From Magnetococcales bacterium (lineage in GTDB: Bacteria; Pseudomonadota; Magnetococcia; Magnetococcales; Magnetaquicoccaceae), in assembly GCA_015234115.1 (NCBI GenBank), contig JADFWP010000005.1, positions 1-63,626 on the forward strand: a stretch of DNA of 63,626 bases. Reading direction: 5' to 3'. This document shows positions 20,297 to 28,676 of this stretch, piece after piece. The stretch's first letter is position 1, and every line of letters starts with the position of its first letter. The notes beneath the pieces are model-generated. The model saw nothing but the letters and a program-made list of their open reading frames with translations. It did no database searches and had not been told where the DNA came from. Position numbers and translations under genes: made by a program.

Positions 20297-20800
20297 TTAT
20301 TCTGTTGATGATTTTTGATCTTTTGATGATTTCTTCCTGTCAAGCACACGCCCTGTAATGAAAGCAACTGCCAAAGAAACCGAAGCGGTTACCGCGATTC
20401 CAGATGCCACCCAGTCGTGACCAAGTACAGCGAGCATGGCAGAGACTGCAAACGCTGCAAGAGAGACCACCAGCCCAAAAATCTGCCCCCGCTTCTGTAT
20501 TGAATAACTTCTTTCTTGCCTTGCAGCCTCTTGTGCATAATACTGTTCAAGACTGAATTTTTCGAGCGTCTGTCTGTGTGCCTCCTGTCGTTCCATGGCA
20601 GCCATCAATCTCTCTGGGAAAGAGGGATCAATTTCGCCATACAGGCCAAGGCTGGTCGGATCTGGAATGGGGCCGGTCATGCGGGTGGCAACAAGACGGG
20701 CTTGCTGAATGGATACGGTGGCCTGTGTCGTGCGGTCAACCGCCTGGGGTGCCCTGGTTGACTGTGGACGACGTTGCGGGAAAGATTTAGGCGTGGTCAT
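20297..20800 (-). CDS. DUF2335-like predicted membrane protein
   Basis: A 167-aa protein. The N-terminal half is cytoplasmic and polar with YGEIDPSFPERLMAAMERQEAHRQTLEK, the hallmark of DUF2335, followed by RGQIFGLVVSLAAFAVSAMLAVLGHDW and a second hydrophobic helix (ASGIAVTASVSLAVAFITGRVL), giving two membrane segments. The tail is charged (DRKKSSKDQKSSTE). The start ATG at 20800 lies 14 bases inside the preceding 73-aa gene. Both genes sit in a cassette that split a Rpn/DUF4351 gene. The function of DUF2335 is not established. Confidence 0.75.
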   Translation of the reverse strand: MTTPKSFPQRRPQSTRAPQAVDRTTQATVSIQQARLVATRMTGPIPDPTSLGLYGEIDPSFPERLMAAMERQEAHRQTLEKFSLEQYYAQEAARQERSYSIQKRGQIFGLVVSLAAFAVSAMLAVLGHDWVASGIAVTASVSLAVAFITGRVLDRKKSSKDQKSSTE

Positions 20801-21008
20801 GCCGTTCAGCAGCCACGGCCCGCAGTGCATCTCCGACCTGCTGCCAATCACGGCGCAGGGCTGCGGCATTGAACTCCGCAGCCTCACTGGCAGACAAAGG
20901 GGCCGGAGGTTTCCCCATCGAAAGCGCAAGATGTGCGGATCCAACGCCTGGGAAAAGGTCCAACAAACTCCCGGCACCTTTGATGAAAGATTCCAGGTTT
21001 TCATTCAT
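20787..21008 (-). CDS. Small unknown protein preceding DUF2335 gene
   Basis: A 73-aa polypeptide, MNENLESFIKGAGSLLDLFP..., ending in an Ala/Arg-rich helix (LRRDWQQVGDALRAVAAERHDHA). I do not recognise a domain. It overlaps the DUF2335 start by 14 bases, implying translational coupling. It is the first gene behind a near-consensus promoter at 21062-21090. The pairing of a tiny first gene with a membrane protein resembles small two-component toxin-antitoxin or effector layouts, but that is only analogy. Confidence 0.6.
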   Translation of the reverse strand: MNENLESFIKGAGSLLDLFPGVGSAHLALSMGKPPAPLSASEAAEFNAAALRRDWQQVGDALRAVAAERHDHA

Positions 21009-21061
21009 GGGACATGACCTGTTCGTAACACCTCATGGAGCTTGATCAATTTGCTGGATAG

Positions 21062-21090
21062 AGTGTATCGGGTGACAGATTCACTGTCAA
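21062..21090 (-). promoter_or_regulatory. Near-consensus sigma70 promoter with palindromic operator
   Basis: On the minus strand a perfect TTGACA (21090-21085), 17-base spacer and TACACT (21067-21062) lie 54 bases before the 73-aa gene. The spacer contains GTGAATCTGTCAC, an inverted repeat (GTGA, 5 bases, TCAC) well placed for a repressor. This promoter belongs to the inserted cassette, not to the interrupted gene. Confidence 0.78.
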
Positions 21091-21105
21091 AAGGAATCTT
21101 TGCAC

Positions 21106-21203
21106 CTCACCACGTCCACCTCGGTCTGAACCGAGACCTCCAGCCGGGTCAGGGGTTCCTCCAGCACCTTGCCGAGCAGGCAGTGCCAGCGGGTTTTGTT
21201 GGG
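21106..21203 (-). pseudogene. N-terminal remnant of the duplicated Rpn/DUF4351 gene
   Basis: Bases 21106-21203 repeat about 19732-19829 of the intact copy, encoding its residues of roughly 7-39 (NKTRWHCLLGKVLEEP onward) in the same orientation. The initiator region is not conserved. Together with 19879-20253 it frames the cassette. About 480 bases of the original middle are missing from this copy. Confidence 0.85.
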
Positions 21204-21242
21204 GGGCGTGGGTGCTGGTTCTGCTTGATGGGCAGGTGAATT

Positions 21243-23498
21243 TTAGTTCGTGCGTGGATCCATGACGAGGCGGAAGCCCAGATTATCGGTGTGATAGTCG
21301 GGAGTTTCTTCATCTCGTATGGCAGAAAAGTTACCTGGGCCACTACCACCCCAGCTGCCGCCACGGAAAACCCTGGTCAGACCTGTAATAGGCCCATGCG
21401 GATCAACAACCGATAAAGTTGTAAATTGTCCGTACCAATCCGAAACCCATTCCCAGACATTGCCATGTATATCATATAATCCCCATGGATTTGATAATTT
21501 TTGCGCCACTGGATGTGTTATGCAGCCAGAATTGCCATTCGAGAAACACCCCCACCATGCATATTCGCTTATACTACCAACGGATGATCCAAACGAATAG
21601 GATGTCGTCGATCCAGCCCTCGCTGCATACTCCCATTCTGCCTCAGTCGGCAATCGATATGTACCCTCATCACGACTATTCAAACGGGAGATAAAATCTT
21701 GAATATTGTCCCAGGAAACATTCTCAACCGGACAAGAAATGCCACATCCCGGATAATACGATGGATTGTTTCCCATCACTGCTTGCCACTGACCTTGCGT
21801 CACTTCAGTTGCCTGCATATAAAAAGAACTGCTAATAGTTACTTGATGTCTCGGGATTGAATACCTCAACCAGGAATCCGCACTCACATCACTATCCGAC
21901 GCCCCCATCACAAACGTCCCCGCCGGAATCCTCTTGAACGTCATCCCCAGGCTATTCGTCACTTCCGCCGCCACCGCATTGATCGTCACCGTGATCCGCG
22001 CCAAATTGGAATCCACGCTTCCATCATTCACCCTGAAGGTAAACGTATCCGTCCCCGTCACCCCGGAGTTGGGGGTGTAGCGATAGGCGCCGGTGGCGCT
22101 GTCGGTGAGGGTCACTCTCCCCTTGCTGCCGTTGGTGATCACCCGATAGGTCAAGCCATCCCCATCGTCATCCGTGGCGCGCAACGTCCCGGTGGCTGCC
22201 GCATCCCGACTGACCGTCAAGGTGCCTGCCGCAGCCACCGGCGCATGATTGATCACCGGAAACGCCACATGAAAGGTCTCACTGCCACTCCCGCCACGAC
22301 CATCGCTTGCCGTCACCCGCAGACCCAGACCCGTCACCCCGGAGGGTGCGGTGCCGGAGAAAATTCGCGTTGACGGCGAAAAGCTCAACCACGCAGGCAA
22401 CGCGGAGCCATCGGCCAGCCGGGCTGAATAGGTCAGAGCGTTCCCGTCCCCATCGGCAAAGGTGCTGGCCGGAACCCGGAAGCTGCCGTTCCAGGTTTGA
22501 TCCGCAATCGGAGTGGCCACGGTCGGGGCGTCGTTGGTGTTGGTGAATGACAAGGTAAAGGTATCCGCAGCCGTGCCACCCTTGCCATCGCTGGCGCGCA
22601 CTTTCAGGCGCAACGAAGCGGCACCGCTCGGCGGATTGCCGCTGAACAGGCGCGTGGTGGGTGCAAAGCGCAGCCAGGAGGGGAGTGCCGAGCCATCCGA
22701 ACGGGTGACGGTGTAGGTCAGAGAGTCTCCGTCCGCATCGGTGAAGGTGCCAATCGGCACGCGGAAACTCTTGCTGCCGCTCCCGCTCCAGGTGCGATCC
22801 GCAATCGGACTGGCCACCGTGGGGGCGTGGTTGGCGGAGCTGGTGAATGACAAGGCAAAGGTATCGGCTGCCGTGCCCACATGGCCATCATTGGCCGTCA
22901 CCTTGATGTTCAATGACGCAACCCCGGTGGGCGGTGTGCCGCTGAAGGTACGGGTTGCGGGGGCAAAGGTCAGCCAGGCGGGCAAAGCCGCACCATCTGC
23001 CAAGGTGGCGGAATAGGTCAGGCTATCCCCGTCCCCATCCATGAACGTGGTGGCCGGAAGCTGAAAGGTTTGCGCCGAACCCGGATTCCAGGTCTGATCC
23101 GCAATCGGGGTGGAGAGGGCCGGAGCGTCGTTGGGGTTGACCAGATTCAAGGCAAAGGCACAGACCGCCGTACCGTTGTGGCCGTCGTTGGCGGTCACTT
23201 TCAGTTGGTATTTGGAAGTTCCGACCGGAGGGTTGCCGGAAAAGGTTCCGGTGGCAGCATCGAAATTCAACCAGGTCGGCAAGGCAAGGCCATCGACCCG
23301 CTTGGCGGTATAGGTCAGATCGTCCCAGTCCGTATCCTGAAAGGTGGTGGCCTGAAACTGAAAGCTCTTGCTGCCGCTGCCGCTCCAGGTCTGATCACTG
23401 ATCGAATTGGCGCAGGTGGGTGCGGCAGCCTGGGCCAGACTCCAGGCCGTGGCCAGAAACATCACAGGAAACGTGCCGATCATGATCCGCTTTTTCAT
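21243..23498 (-). CDS. Exported Ig-like-repeat protein with SUMF1/FGE-like domain
   Basis: A 751-aa protein. A signal peptide (to about QAAA, residue 26) is followed by four repeats of about 95 residues of the putative-Ig (He_PIG) type, each with a P-I-A-D-x-TW start, an LPxWLxFxPxTRxFSGxPP core and a KVTANDG or RASDG end, then a cadherin-like segment (about 418-512, TGTDTFTFRVNDG). The C-terminus (about 515-751) is a formylglycine-generating-enzyme fold (FKRIPAGTFVMG, ATEVTQGQW, RLPTEAEWEYAARAG, NVWEWVSDWYG, NLGFRLV). The paired catalytic cysteines of true FGE near the end are absent, so it is more likely a binding or structural module. A paralogue lies at 37267-38619. Confidence 0.85.
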   Translation of the reverse strand: MKKRIMIGTFPVMFLATAWSLAQAAAPTCANSISDQTWSGSGSKSFQFQATTFQDTDWDDLTYTAKRVDGLALPTWLNFDAATGTFSGNPPVGTSKYQLKVTANDGHNGTAVCAFALNLVNPNDAPALSTPIADQTWNPGSAQTFQLPATTFMDGDGDSLTYSATLADGAALPAWLTFAPATRTFSGTPPTGVASLNIKVTANDGHVGTAADTFALSFTSSANHAPTVASPIADRTWSGSGSKSFRVPIGTFTDADGDSLTYTVTRSDGSALPSWLRFAPTTRLFSGNPPSGAASLRLKVRASDGKGGTAADTFTLSFTNTNDAPTVATPIADQTWNGSFRVPASTFADGDGNALTYSARLADGSALPAWLSFSPSTRIFSGTAPSGVTGLGLRVTASDGRGGSGSETFHVAFPVINHAPVAAAGTLTVSRDAAATGTLRATDDDGDGLTYRVITNGSKGRVTLTDSATGAYRYTPNSGVTGTDTFTFRVNDGSVDSNLARITVTINAVAAEVTNSLGMTFKRIPAGTFVMGASDSDVSADSWLRYSIPRHQVTISSSFYMQATEVTQGQWQAVMGNNPSYYPGCGISCPVENVSWDNIQDFISRLNSRDEGTYRLPTEAEWEYAARAGSTTSYSFGSSVGSISEYAWWGCFSNGNSGCITHPVAQKLSNPWGLYDIHGNVWEWVSDWYGQFTTLSVVDPHGPITGLTRVFRGGSWGGSGPGNFSAIRDEETPDYHTDNLGFRLVMDPRTN

Positions 23499-23536
23499 GC
23501 TTTCGCCCTTTCTGTCTCAACGGCAGATCCGCCCTC

Positions 23537-25393
23537 TTATTCTTTGCCCACCAGTTGCGGCGTATAGGTCACCACCCGGTTGCGGCCATTGTGTTTGGCA
23601 TCGTACAGCGCGATGTCTGCGCACTTGATCACTTCCCAGATATCCTCGCCATCGGAGGGGAAACCGGCGACGCCAATGGAGATGGTCTTGCGCATGATGC
23701 CGCTGGGAATCGGGATTTTCAGCGCGGCCACGGCCAGACGCAGTTTTTCGGCCATCCGTTCGCCGGAATACTCTTCGCCTTCCTGGAGGATCACCAGAAA
23801 CTCCTCGCCACCATAGCGGATCACCATGTCCGAGGTGCGGATCTGACCAGCCAGTGCCTTGGCCACCACCCGCAGCACCGTGTCGCCGACATCGTGTCCG
23901 AAAACGTCGTTGACCTCCTTGAAATGGTCGATATCCATCAACAGGACCGAAAGCCGATGTTTTTTGCGTTTGGCGGTGGCTTCCAGCGTGCCCACATACT
24001 CTTCCAGGAAGCGGCGGTTGTGCAGACCGGTCAAGGCGTCGCGCAGGGCCGATTCCCGCAGGGTATCCAGCAGTCGTTTGGCCTCGATGGTCGGGGCCGA
24101 TTCGCGCAGATAGGCGCGGATGAACGGCAACAGCAGTTGATACAGGCGGCCATGGGCGCGGTCCATCACGATTTGCACCACGTTGCCCACGGTGCCGGAA
24201 TGAAACACCGGAATGCAGATGTGACCCAGTTTCGGATTGTCGTGGATCGGCTTGAATTGACTGCAAATCAGCGGATCTTCGATGGCATCGATGACATGAC
24301 CGGTCCGGTTGGCGCGGCAGGAGTTGGCCTGGAAGAGAATTTCCGGATTGCACCACTTGCAGGTGGATTCCTGTTCGCCATCGACGATTACCGGCTTCAT
24401 GTGGTTCATGCCCGGACTGGAGACTTCGTAGATGCTGCAGGTGTTGATCCCGAACTGCTCGCGCAGGATGTGGCCGATGCGGTGATAGACTTCGAATTTG
24501 GTGCGATCCTCTTCCACGGCCTGTTTGAACTGGGCGATTTCCAGCAGAGTTTCCACCATTTCAGTGGTGGTGGTGATCAGGTTGGTGTGGCCGGTCGCCT
24601 CGTAATGCAGCAGTTGCGAGATGTCGTGGGTGATGGTACTGAGATTGTCGTGCAGGTGCTCCATCAACTGGTTGAGATCGCGGGCGATGTCTCCCATCTC
24701 GTCATCGCCGGTATACTGGATCCGGCCGCTGAAGTTGCCATCCTTGGCCTTGGCCACCACGCCCTGGACCTCGGTGGCGGTGATCATCACCGGAGTCAGT
24801 TGTCGTCGGAAGAAGATCGTCAGGAGGAAGGCGAAGACCACGATGATTCCGGTCATGACACCGATGGTCAGCAGGGCTTTGGCCTGCAATTGATTCATCG
24901 AGATGTGAATGGTGATCGCCCCGAGCACCGCGCCATTGGGGGTGTTGTGGCATTGCAGGCAGTTGGGTTCGCCGCTTTGGGTGGCGATGAAGGGAATGGT
25001 GCCGCGAAAGATGGGGTTGATTTCATCCGTGACGATGCCGAAGAAGGGGACGCCGCTTTCCATCACCCGTTTTTCCACGGGGTCTACCTCCTGTTCGCCG
25101 GCCAATCCCTGTCCGAACTGGCGGATGACTTCAGGCGAGCGCATCACCCGGGCCACCAGCAGCCCTTCCACCTCGGCCAGGCGTTTGAGAAATGACTCCC
25201 GGCGGTCGATCACGCCATTGATCATCGATTCGGTCAGGCTGACCCGGACCACTTCCGCCACCGAACGGACCTGTTCTTTGGCCGTGGAGAGGGAGAATTG
25301 TCGGAAGGACAACAGACTGATGGCGACGATGATGATGGCCAGGCTGCCGAAGAGGAAAATGGCCAGAAGCGAGCTTTTTTTTTGCAGTTTCAT
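23537..25393 (-). CDS. Membrane diguanylate cyclase with CXXCH periplasmic sensor
   Basis: A 618-aa protein. Membrane helices at about 9-30 and 172-194 enclose a periplasmic domain with CLQCH (145-149), a c-type haem site. A HAMP linker (about 195-250) and a GAF-like region (about 290-425) with Cys345, Cys348, Cys359 and Cys377 follow; the cysteine spacing suggests metal binding. The GGDEF domain (about 450-610) has an intact GGEEF catalytic loop and an upstream RTSD that fits the product-inhibition I-site. It should make cyclic di-GMP in response to redox state or a gas ligand. It stands alone. Confidence 0.88.
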   Translation of the reverse strand: MKLQKKSSLLAIFLFGSLAIIIVAISLLSFRQFSLSTAKEQVRSVAEVVRVSLTESMINGVIDRRESFLKRLAEVEGLLVARVMRSPEVIRQFGQGLAGEQEVDPVEKRVMESGVPFFGIVTDEINPIFRGTIPFIATQSGEPNCLQCHNTPNGAVLGAITIHISMNQLQAKALLTIGVMTGIIVVFAFLLTIFFRRQLTPVMITATEVQGVVAKAKDGNFSGRIQYTGDDEMGDIARDLNQLMEHLHDNLSTITHDISQLLHYEATGHTNLITTTTEMVETLLEIAQFKQAVEEDRTKFEVYHRIGHILREQFGINTCSIYEVSSPGMNHMKPVIVDGEQESTCKWCNPEILFQANSCRANRTGHVIDAIEDPLICSQFKPIHDNPKLGHICIPVFHSGTVGNVVQIVMDRAHGRLYQLLLPFIRAYLRESAPTIEAKRLLDTLRESALRDALTGLHNRRFLEEYVGTLEATAKRKKHRLSVLLMDIDHFKEVNDVFGHDVGDTVLRVVAKALAGQIRTSDMVIRYGGEEFLVILQEGEEYSGERMAEKLRLAVAALKIPIPSGIMRKTISIGVAGFPSDGEDIWEVIKCADIALYDAKHNGRNRVVTYTPQLVGKE

Positions 25394-25472
25394 TGTGTAC
25401 CCCGATTGGCGTCATGGGTATTTCCCAAGGCCAGAGAGTAGCGCATTTTACCGGTCGAGAGAAAGCAAAAAA

Positions 25473-26366
25473 TCAAGGGTTCTGATCGGATTTTTGCGCC
25501 TGTTCCCAGCGGGCCAGTCGTTGGGCCGCCTGATCGGCGTGCAGGCGTTCGACGAGTTGGCCATCGACGACGCAGATCTCTTCTCCCCGGCTGCGGGCCG
25601 CGTTCCAGGTTTCCAGGATGCGGCGGGCCAGGGCGGCCTCTTCCGGGGAGGGAAGAAAAGTTTGATTGGCGGGTGCGATCTGGGATGGATGAATCAAGGT
25701 TTTTCCGTCGAAGCCGAGCCGGGCGCCGTCGTGGCATTCGTCCAGGAATCCCTGGGGATCGCGGAGTTGGACGAACACGCCATCCAGGATGCGCACGCCG
25801 GCGGCCCGTGCGGCCAGGAGGGTCTGTTGCAGGGCGTGGCGCAGGCCGATGCGTTGCGGATCGCCGGGAATGGCCAGCGCGCGGGTCAGATCCGAGGTGC
25901 CCATCACCAGGCAGGTGACGCGGGGATGCTGGGCGATGGCCAGGGCATTGAGCACCCCGAGCGGGGTTTCGATCATGGCCCACAGGCCGCAGGAGGCGTC
26001 GTGGATCGGTTCCAGCTGGTCAAGCAGGGCCGCCGGTCCGGCCAGGGATGCCGGGGATTCGACTTTGGAAAGGAGGATCGCCGCCGGTTTGCCGGGGAGG
26101 GTGGTGATCAGGTCGTCGCGCCACAGCTCGGTTTGGGTGCCGTTGATGCGCACCACGCGGGTCTGCCGGTGATCGGCCCCCGTGGCCTGGAGAAACTCCA
26201 GGATGTTGTGGCGCGCCTGGAGTTTGGCTTCCGGGGCCACGGAGTCTTCCAGGTCGAGGATCAGTCCATCGGCGTCCAGGGTGGGCGCCTTGGCCAGGGT
26301 CTTGGGATTGGAGCCGGGCACATAGAGCACGGAGCGCAACAAGGCGGTCGGGACGTGGGGTTTCAT
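25473..26366 (-). CDS. HpcH/HpaI aldolase / citrate lyase beta-like protein
   Basis: A 297-aa CitE-like CoA-ester lyase. SVLYVPGSNPKTLAKAPTL, DGLILDLEDSVAPEAK (Mg-binding acidic residues), VRINGTQTELWRDD and LWAMIETPLGVLNA are typical. Such enzymes cleave malyl-, methylmalyl- or citramalyl-CoA, or act as thioesterases. There are no citrate lyase alpha or gamma genes nearby, so it is not part of a citrate lyase. The exact substrate is undetermined. Confidence 0.82.
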   Translation of the reverse strand: MKPHVPTALLRSVLYVPGSNPKTLAKAPTLDADGLILDLEDSVAPEAKLQARHNILEFLQATGADHRQTRVVRINGTQTELWRDDLITTLPGKPAAILLSKVESPASLAGPAALLDQLEPIHDASCGLWAMIETPLGVLNALAIAQHPRVTCLVMGTSDLTRALAIPGDPQRIGLRHALQQTLLAARAAGVRILDGVFVQLRDPQGFLDECHDGARLGFDGKTLIHPSQIAPANQTFLPSPEEAALARRILETWNAARSRGEEICVVDGQLVERLHADQAAQRLARWEQAQKSDQNP

Positions 26367-26414
26367 TGACGGGAACCATAATGGAAGGTCATAGTGGTTG
26401 GATTGTTTCCTCTT

Positions 26415-26485
26415 ACCGTGGAACGCCCGTCAGGGCGTTGCACGGTCGGGGGGTGAGGGGGTTTTTCCCCCATCCTGCAAATTTA
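26415..26485 (+). repeat. Dispersed structured repeat, family 2 (copy A)
   Basis: A 14-bp stem with one mismatch (26415-26428 with 26433-26446, loop GTCA; ends ACCGTG/CACGGT) is followed by GGGGGTGAGGGGG, TTTTT, CCCCC and TGCAAATTTA. Similar architecture recurs at 34518-34585 and, on the minus strand, at 59165-59270. It lies in the leader of rsgA and ends 19 bases before the ATG, so it may affect rsgA expression. Confidence 0.65.
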
Positions 26486-26503
26486 CCAGAGAATGGTCCG
26501 CTT

Positions 26504-27529
26504 ATGCCACGAAAAAGAAGTGAGAAATGGCTTTCCATGCGTCAGGTGGAGCGGATGCGGGTGGCCAGGGTCGCGCGCGTCGGTCGTCAGGGCGGGGAGC
26601 CGGATCCGGGGGAGACGGGAGGGGCTGACTCCGCTCCCCTGGAGGAGGGGCGGGTGGTTTCCCATTTCGGTCTCAACGTCGAGGTGGCGGACGGGTCGGG
26701 TGGCCGGTTCCGCTGTGCGGTGCGCGAGGCGTTGCTGGAGGATCCGGTATGCGGCGACCGGGTGATGTGGCAGCGGGTCGGGGAGGATCAGGGGGTGATC
26801 GTGGCAGTGTGCGAGCGCACCTCCCAGTTGCGGCGACCCGGCCCTTATCAGCGGTTGCTGACCGTGGCGGCCAATGTGGACCGGATCGTGGTGGTCGCGG
26901 CTGGAGGCAATCTCAATGCCGGTCTGCTGGATCGCTATCTGGCGGCGGCGCGCAAGGCGGAGATCGCGCCGCTGGTGGTGGTCAACAAATGGGATCAGGT
27001 GACGGATCCGGCTGCCGACGAGGCGGAGTTGGCGCCTTACGGGCGTATGGGTTATCCGGTTTTCCGGGTTTCGGCGCTGCTGGGGCAGGGGCTGGAACCC
27101 CTGGAAGCGGCGTTGCAGGGGGTGACCTCGGTCTTTGTGGGGGAGTCCGGGGTGGGCAAGTCATCCCTGATCAACTGCTGGATCCAGGACGAAGTTTTCC
27201 GGACCGCAGCGATTCATGCCGGTTCCGGCCAGGGGCGTCACGCCACCACCACGGCCCGGCTGTATCGATTTCCGGGGGGGGGCTGGCTGATCGATTCGCC
27301 CGGCGTGCGGGAGTTCGGTCTGCACGGCGTGACCCGCGAGGAGGTGCCGGGCTTGTTTGTGGATATGCGCCCGCATCTCGGGCATTGTCGTTTTTCCGAC
27401 TGTCGCCATCTGCGCGAGCCGGGTTGCGCGTTGCGGGCAGCGGTGGAGTCCGGGGAGGTGGCGGCGGCCCGGTTGGCGAGTATGCTGCGTCTCATGGAGT
27501 CGGTGGCGCCGAAGAATCCTTTCATGTAA
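26504..27529 (+). CDS. rsgA: Ribosome small-subunit-dependent GTPase A
   Basis: A 341-aa circularly permuted GTPase that helps mature the 30S subunit. OB fold (about 40-110), then permuted G motifs: VVNKWDQV (G4), GESGVGKSSLIN (G1), DSPGVREF (G3), and a C-terminal zinc site (CRFSDCRHLREPGCALRAAV). The start at MPRKRSEKWL is chosen because upstream in-frame sequence runs through the family-2 repeat. Its end overlaps a convergent glycosyltransferase gene by 8 bases. Confidence 0.94.
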   Translation: MPRKRSEKWLSMRQVERMRVARVARVGRQGGEPDPGETGGADSAPLEEGRVVSHFGLNVEVADGSGGRFRCAVREALLEDPVCGDRVMWQRVGEDQGVIVAVCERTSQLRRPGPYQRLLTVAANVDRIVVVAAGGNLNAGLLDRYLAAARKAEIAPLVVVNKWDQVTDPAADEAELAPYGRMGYPVFRVSALLGQGLEPLEAALQGVTSVFVGESGVGKSSLINCWIQDEVFRTAAIHAGSGQGRHATTTARLYRFPGGGWLIDSPGVREFGLHGVTREEVPGLFVDMRPHLGHCRFSDCRHLREPGCALRAAVESGEVAAARLASMLRLMESVAPKNPFM

Positions 27530-28676
27530 GGCGTTGGAGGCGTTCCAGCCGCTCCGCGAGCCAGGGGCGGACCTCGCGGTCAAAATCGAGTTCGTCCAGG
27601 CAGCGGCTTTTTTTCGATCCTTCGCAGCCCGCCTTGCCGCAGGGCACGCACGCCCAGTCTTTCTGGATCACCAGATGGGGGTCGCTGCGCTGCACCCCGC
27701 GCAGTGCCCCGTAGGGGGTATCCTCTCCGGCCCAGCCGTTGGGCCATGGCCCCCAGTCGTAGACCCCGGTGGGACCGAACAGTGCCACCACCGGGGTGTT
27801 CTGGCTGGCGGCGATGTGCATGGGGGCGGTATCCACGCCGAAATAGAGCCGACACTGCCCGCTCACCGCGGCCAGTTCCTTGAGGCTCAACCCTCCTCCC
27901 AGATCGCCAGAGGGGTGGCGGCAGAGGGCGAGGATGGCATCGAGCCGCGCCCGCTCCTCTGCGCCCGGCCCGCAGGTGAACAGCGGCATCCATCCGGATT
28001 CATGAAAGAAATCAGCGGCCTGTGCCATGCCGGTGTCGCTCCAGCACTTGAAATTCCAGCGCGAGGTGGGGTGGATCTGCACCAGCGGGCGTTGGCCGTC
28101 CCAGCCGGTGGCGCGGAGTTTCGCAAGGGCCGAGCGTTGTGCCTCCGCGCCCGGCACCAGCCGCACCACGCGGTCTTGCAGGCCGGGTCCGGCCAGTTCC
28201 AGGTTGTGGATCACCATGTGACGTTTGCCGCCCCGATAGGGGATCGGATCGGTCAGCAGCCAGAGCCGCCAGGGTTTTTCCCGGCGCGGATGGATGAAAC
28301 CGACCCGTTTGCCGGCGCGGGAGAAAAAGGCGTTGAGAATGCCCCGATCCCCTTCGGTGGTGTTGATCGCCAGATCCCAGGTGCCACGGGCGAGGGTGAA
28401 CCAGGCTTTCAGTTGTCGCCACAGCAGCGCCGCCTTGCCCTGACCCGGCTGCGGGGCGGGAAAGGCCAGCACCGTTTCCAGATGGGGATGATGGGTCAGC
28501 ATCGGGGTGCATTCCGGTTTGACCAGCGCGGCGATGTGGCTGGCGGGATGGCGTTGTTTCAGGGTGGAGACCAATGGGGCCATCAGCAGCACATCGCCGA
28601 TGTGGCGGGATTTGATCAGCAGAATCCCGCGCGGCTCAAGGGAGGATTCGGGAGAGGATTCGGGCGCGTTTTTCAT
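27522..28676 (-). CDS. GT9 heptosyltransferase (LPS core)
   Basis: A 384-aa GT-B enzyme of the ADP-heptose:LPS heptosyltransferase family: GILLIKSRHIGDVLLMAPL at the N-terminus, IHPTSRWNFKCW in the middle and YFGVDTAPMHIAAS plus VALFGPTG at the donor site. The motif HPTSRWNFKCW with Lys resembles RfaQ/WaaQ (heptosyltransferase III). A Cys-rich segment near the end (CVPCGKAGCEGSKKSRCL) is usual for this subgroup. It is the last gene of the minus-strand glycan cluster; the start at 28676 overlaps the upstream GT9 stop by 4 bases. Confidence 0.9.
   Translation of the reverse strand: MKNAPESSPESSLEPRGILLIKSRHIGDVLLMAPLVSTLKQRHPASHIAALVKPECTPMLTHHPHLETVLAFPAPQPGQGKAALLWRQLKAWFTLARGTWDLAINTTEGDRGILNAFFSRAGKRVGFIHPRREKPWRLWLLTDPIPYRGGKRHMVIHNLELAGPGLQDRVVRLVPGAEAQRSALAKLRATGWDGQRPLVQIHPTSRWNFKCWSDTGMAQAADFFHESGWMPLFTCGPGAEERARLDAILALCRHPSGDLGGGLSLKELAAVSGQCRLYFGVDTAPMHIAASQNTPVVALFGPTGVYDWGPWPNGWAGEDTPYGALRGVQRSDPHLVIQKDWACVPCGKAGCEGSKKSRCLDELDFDREVRPWLAERLERLQRLT

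Noticed and set aside
21243-23498. Formylglycine-generating enzyme activity for the SUMF1-like proteins
   Set aside because: The paired cysteines required near the C-terminus are missing, and no sulfatase gene is in the window.
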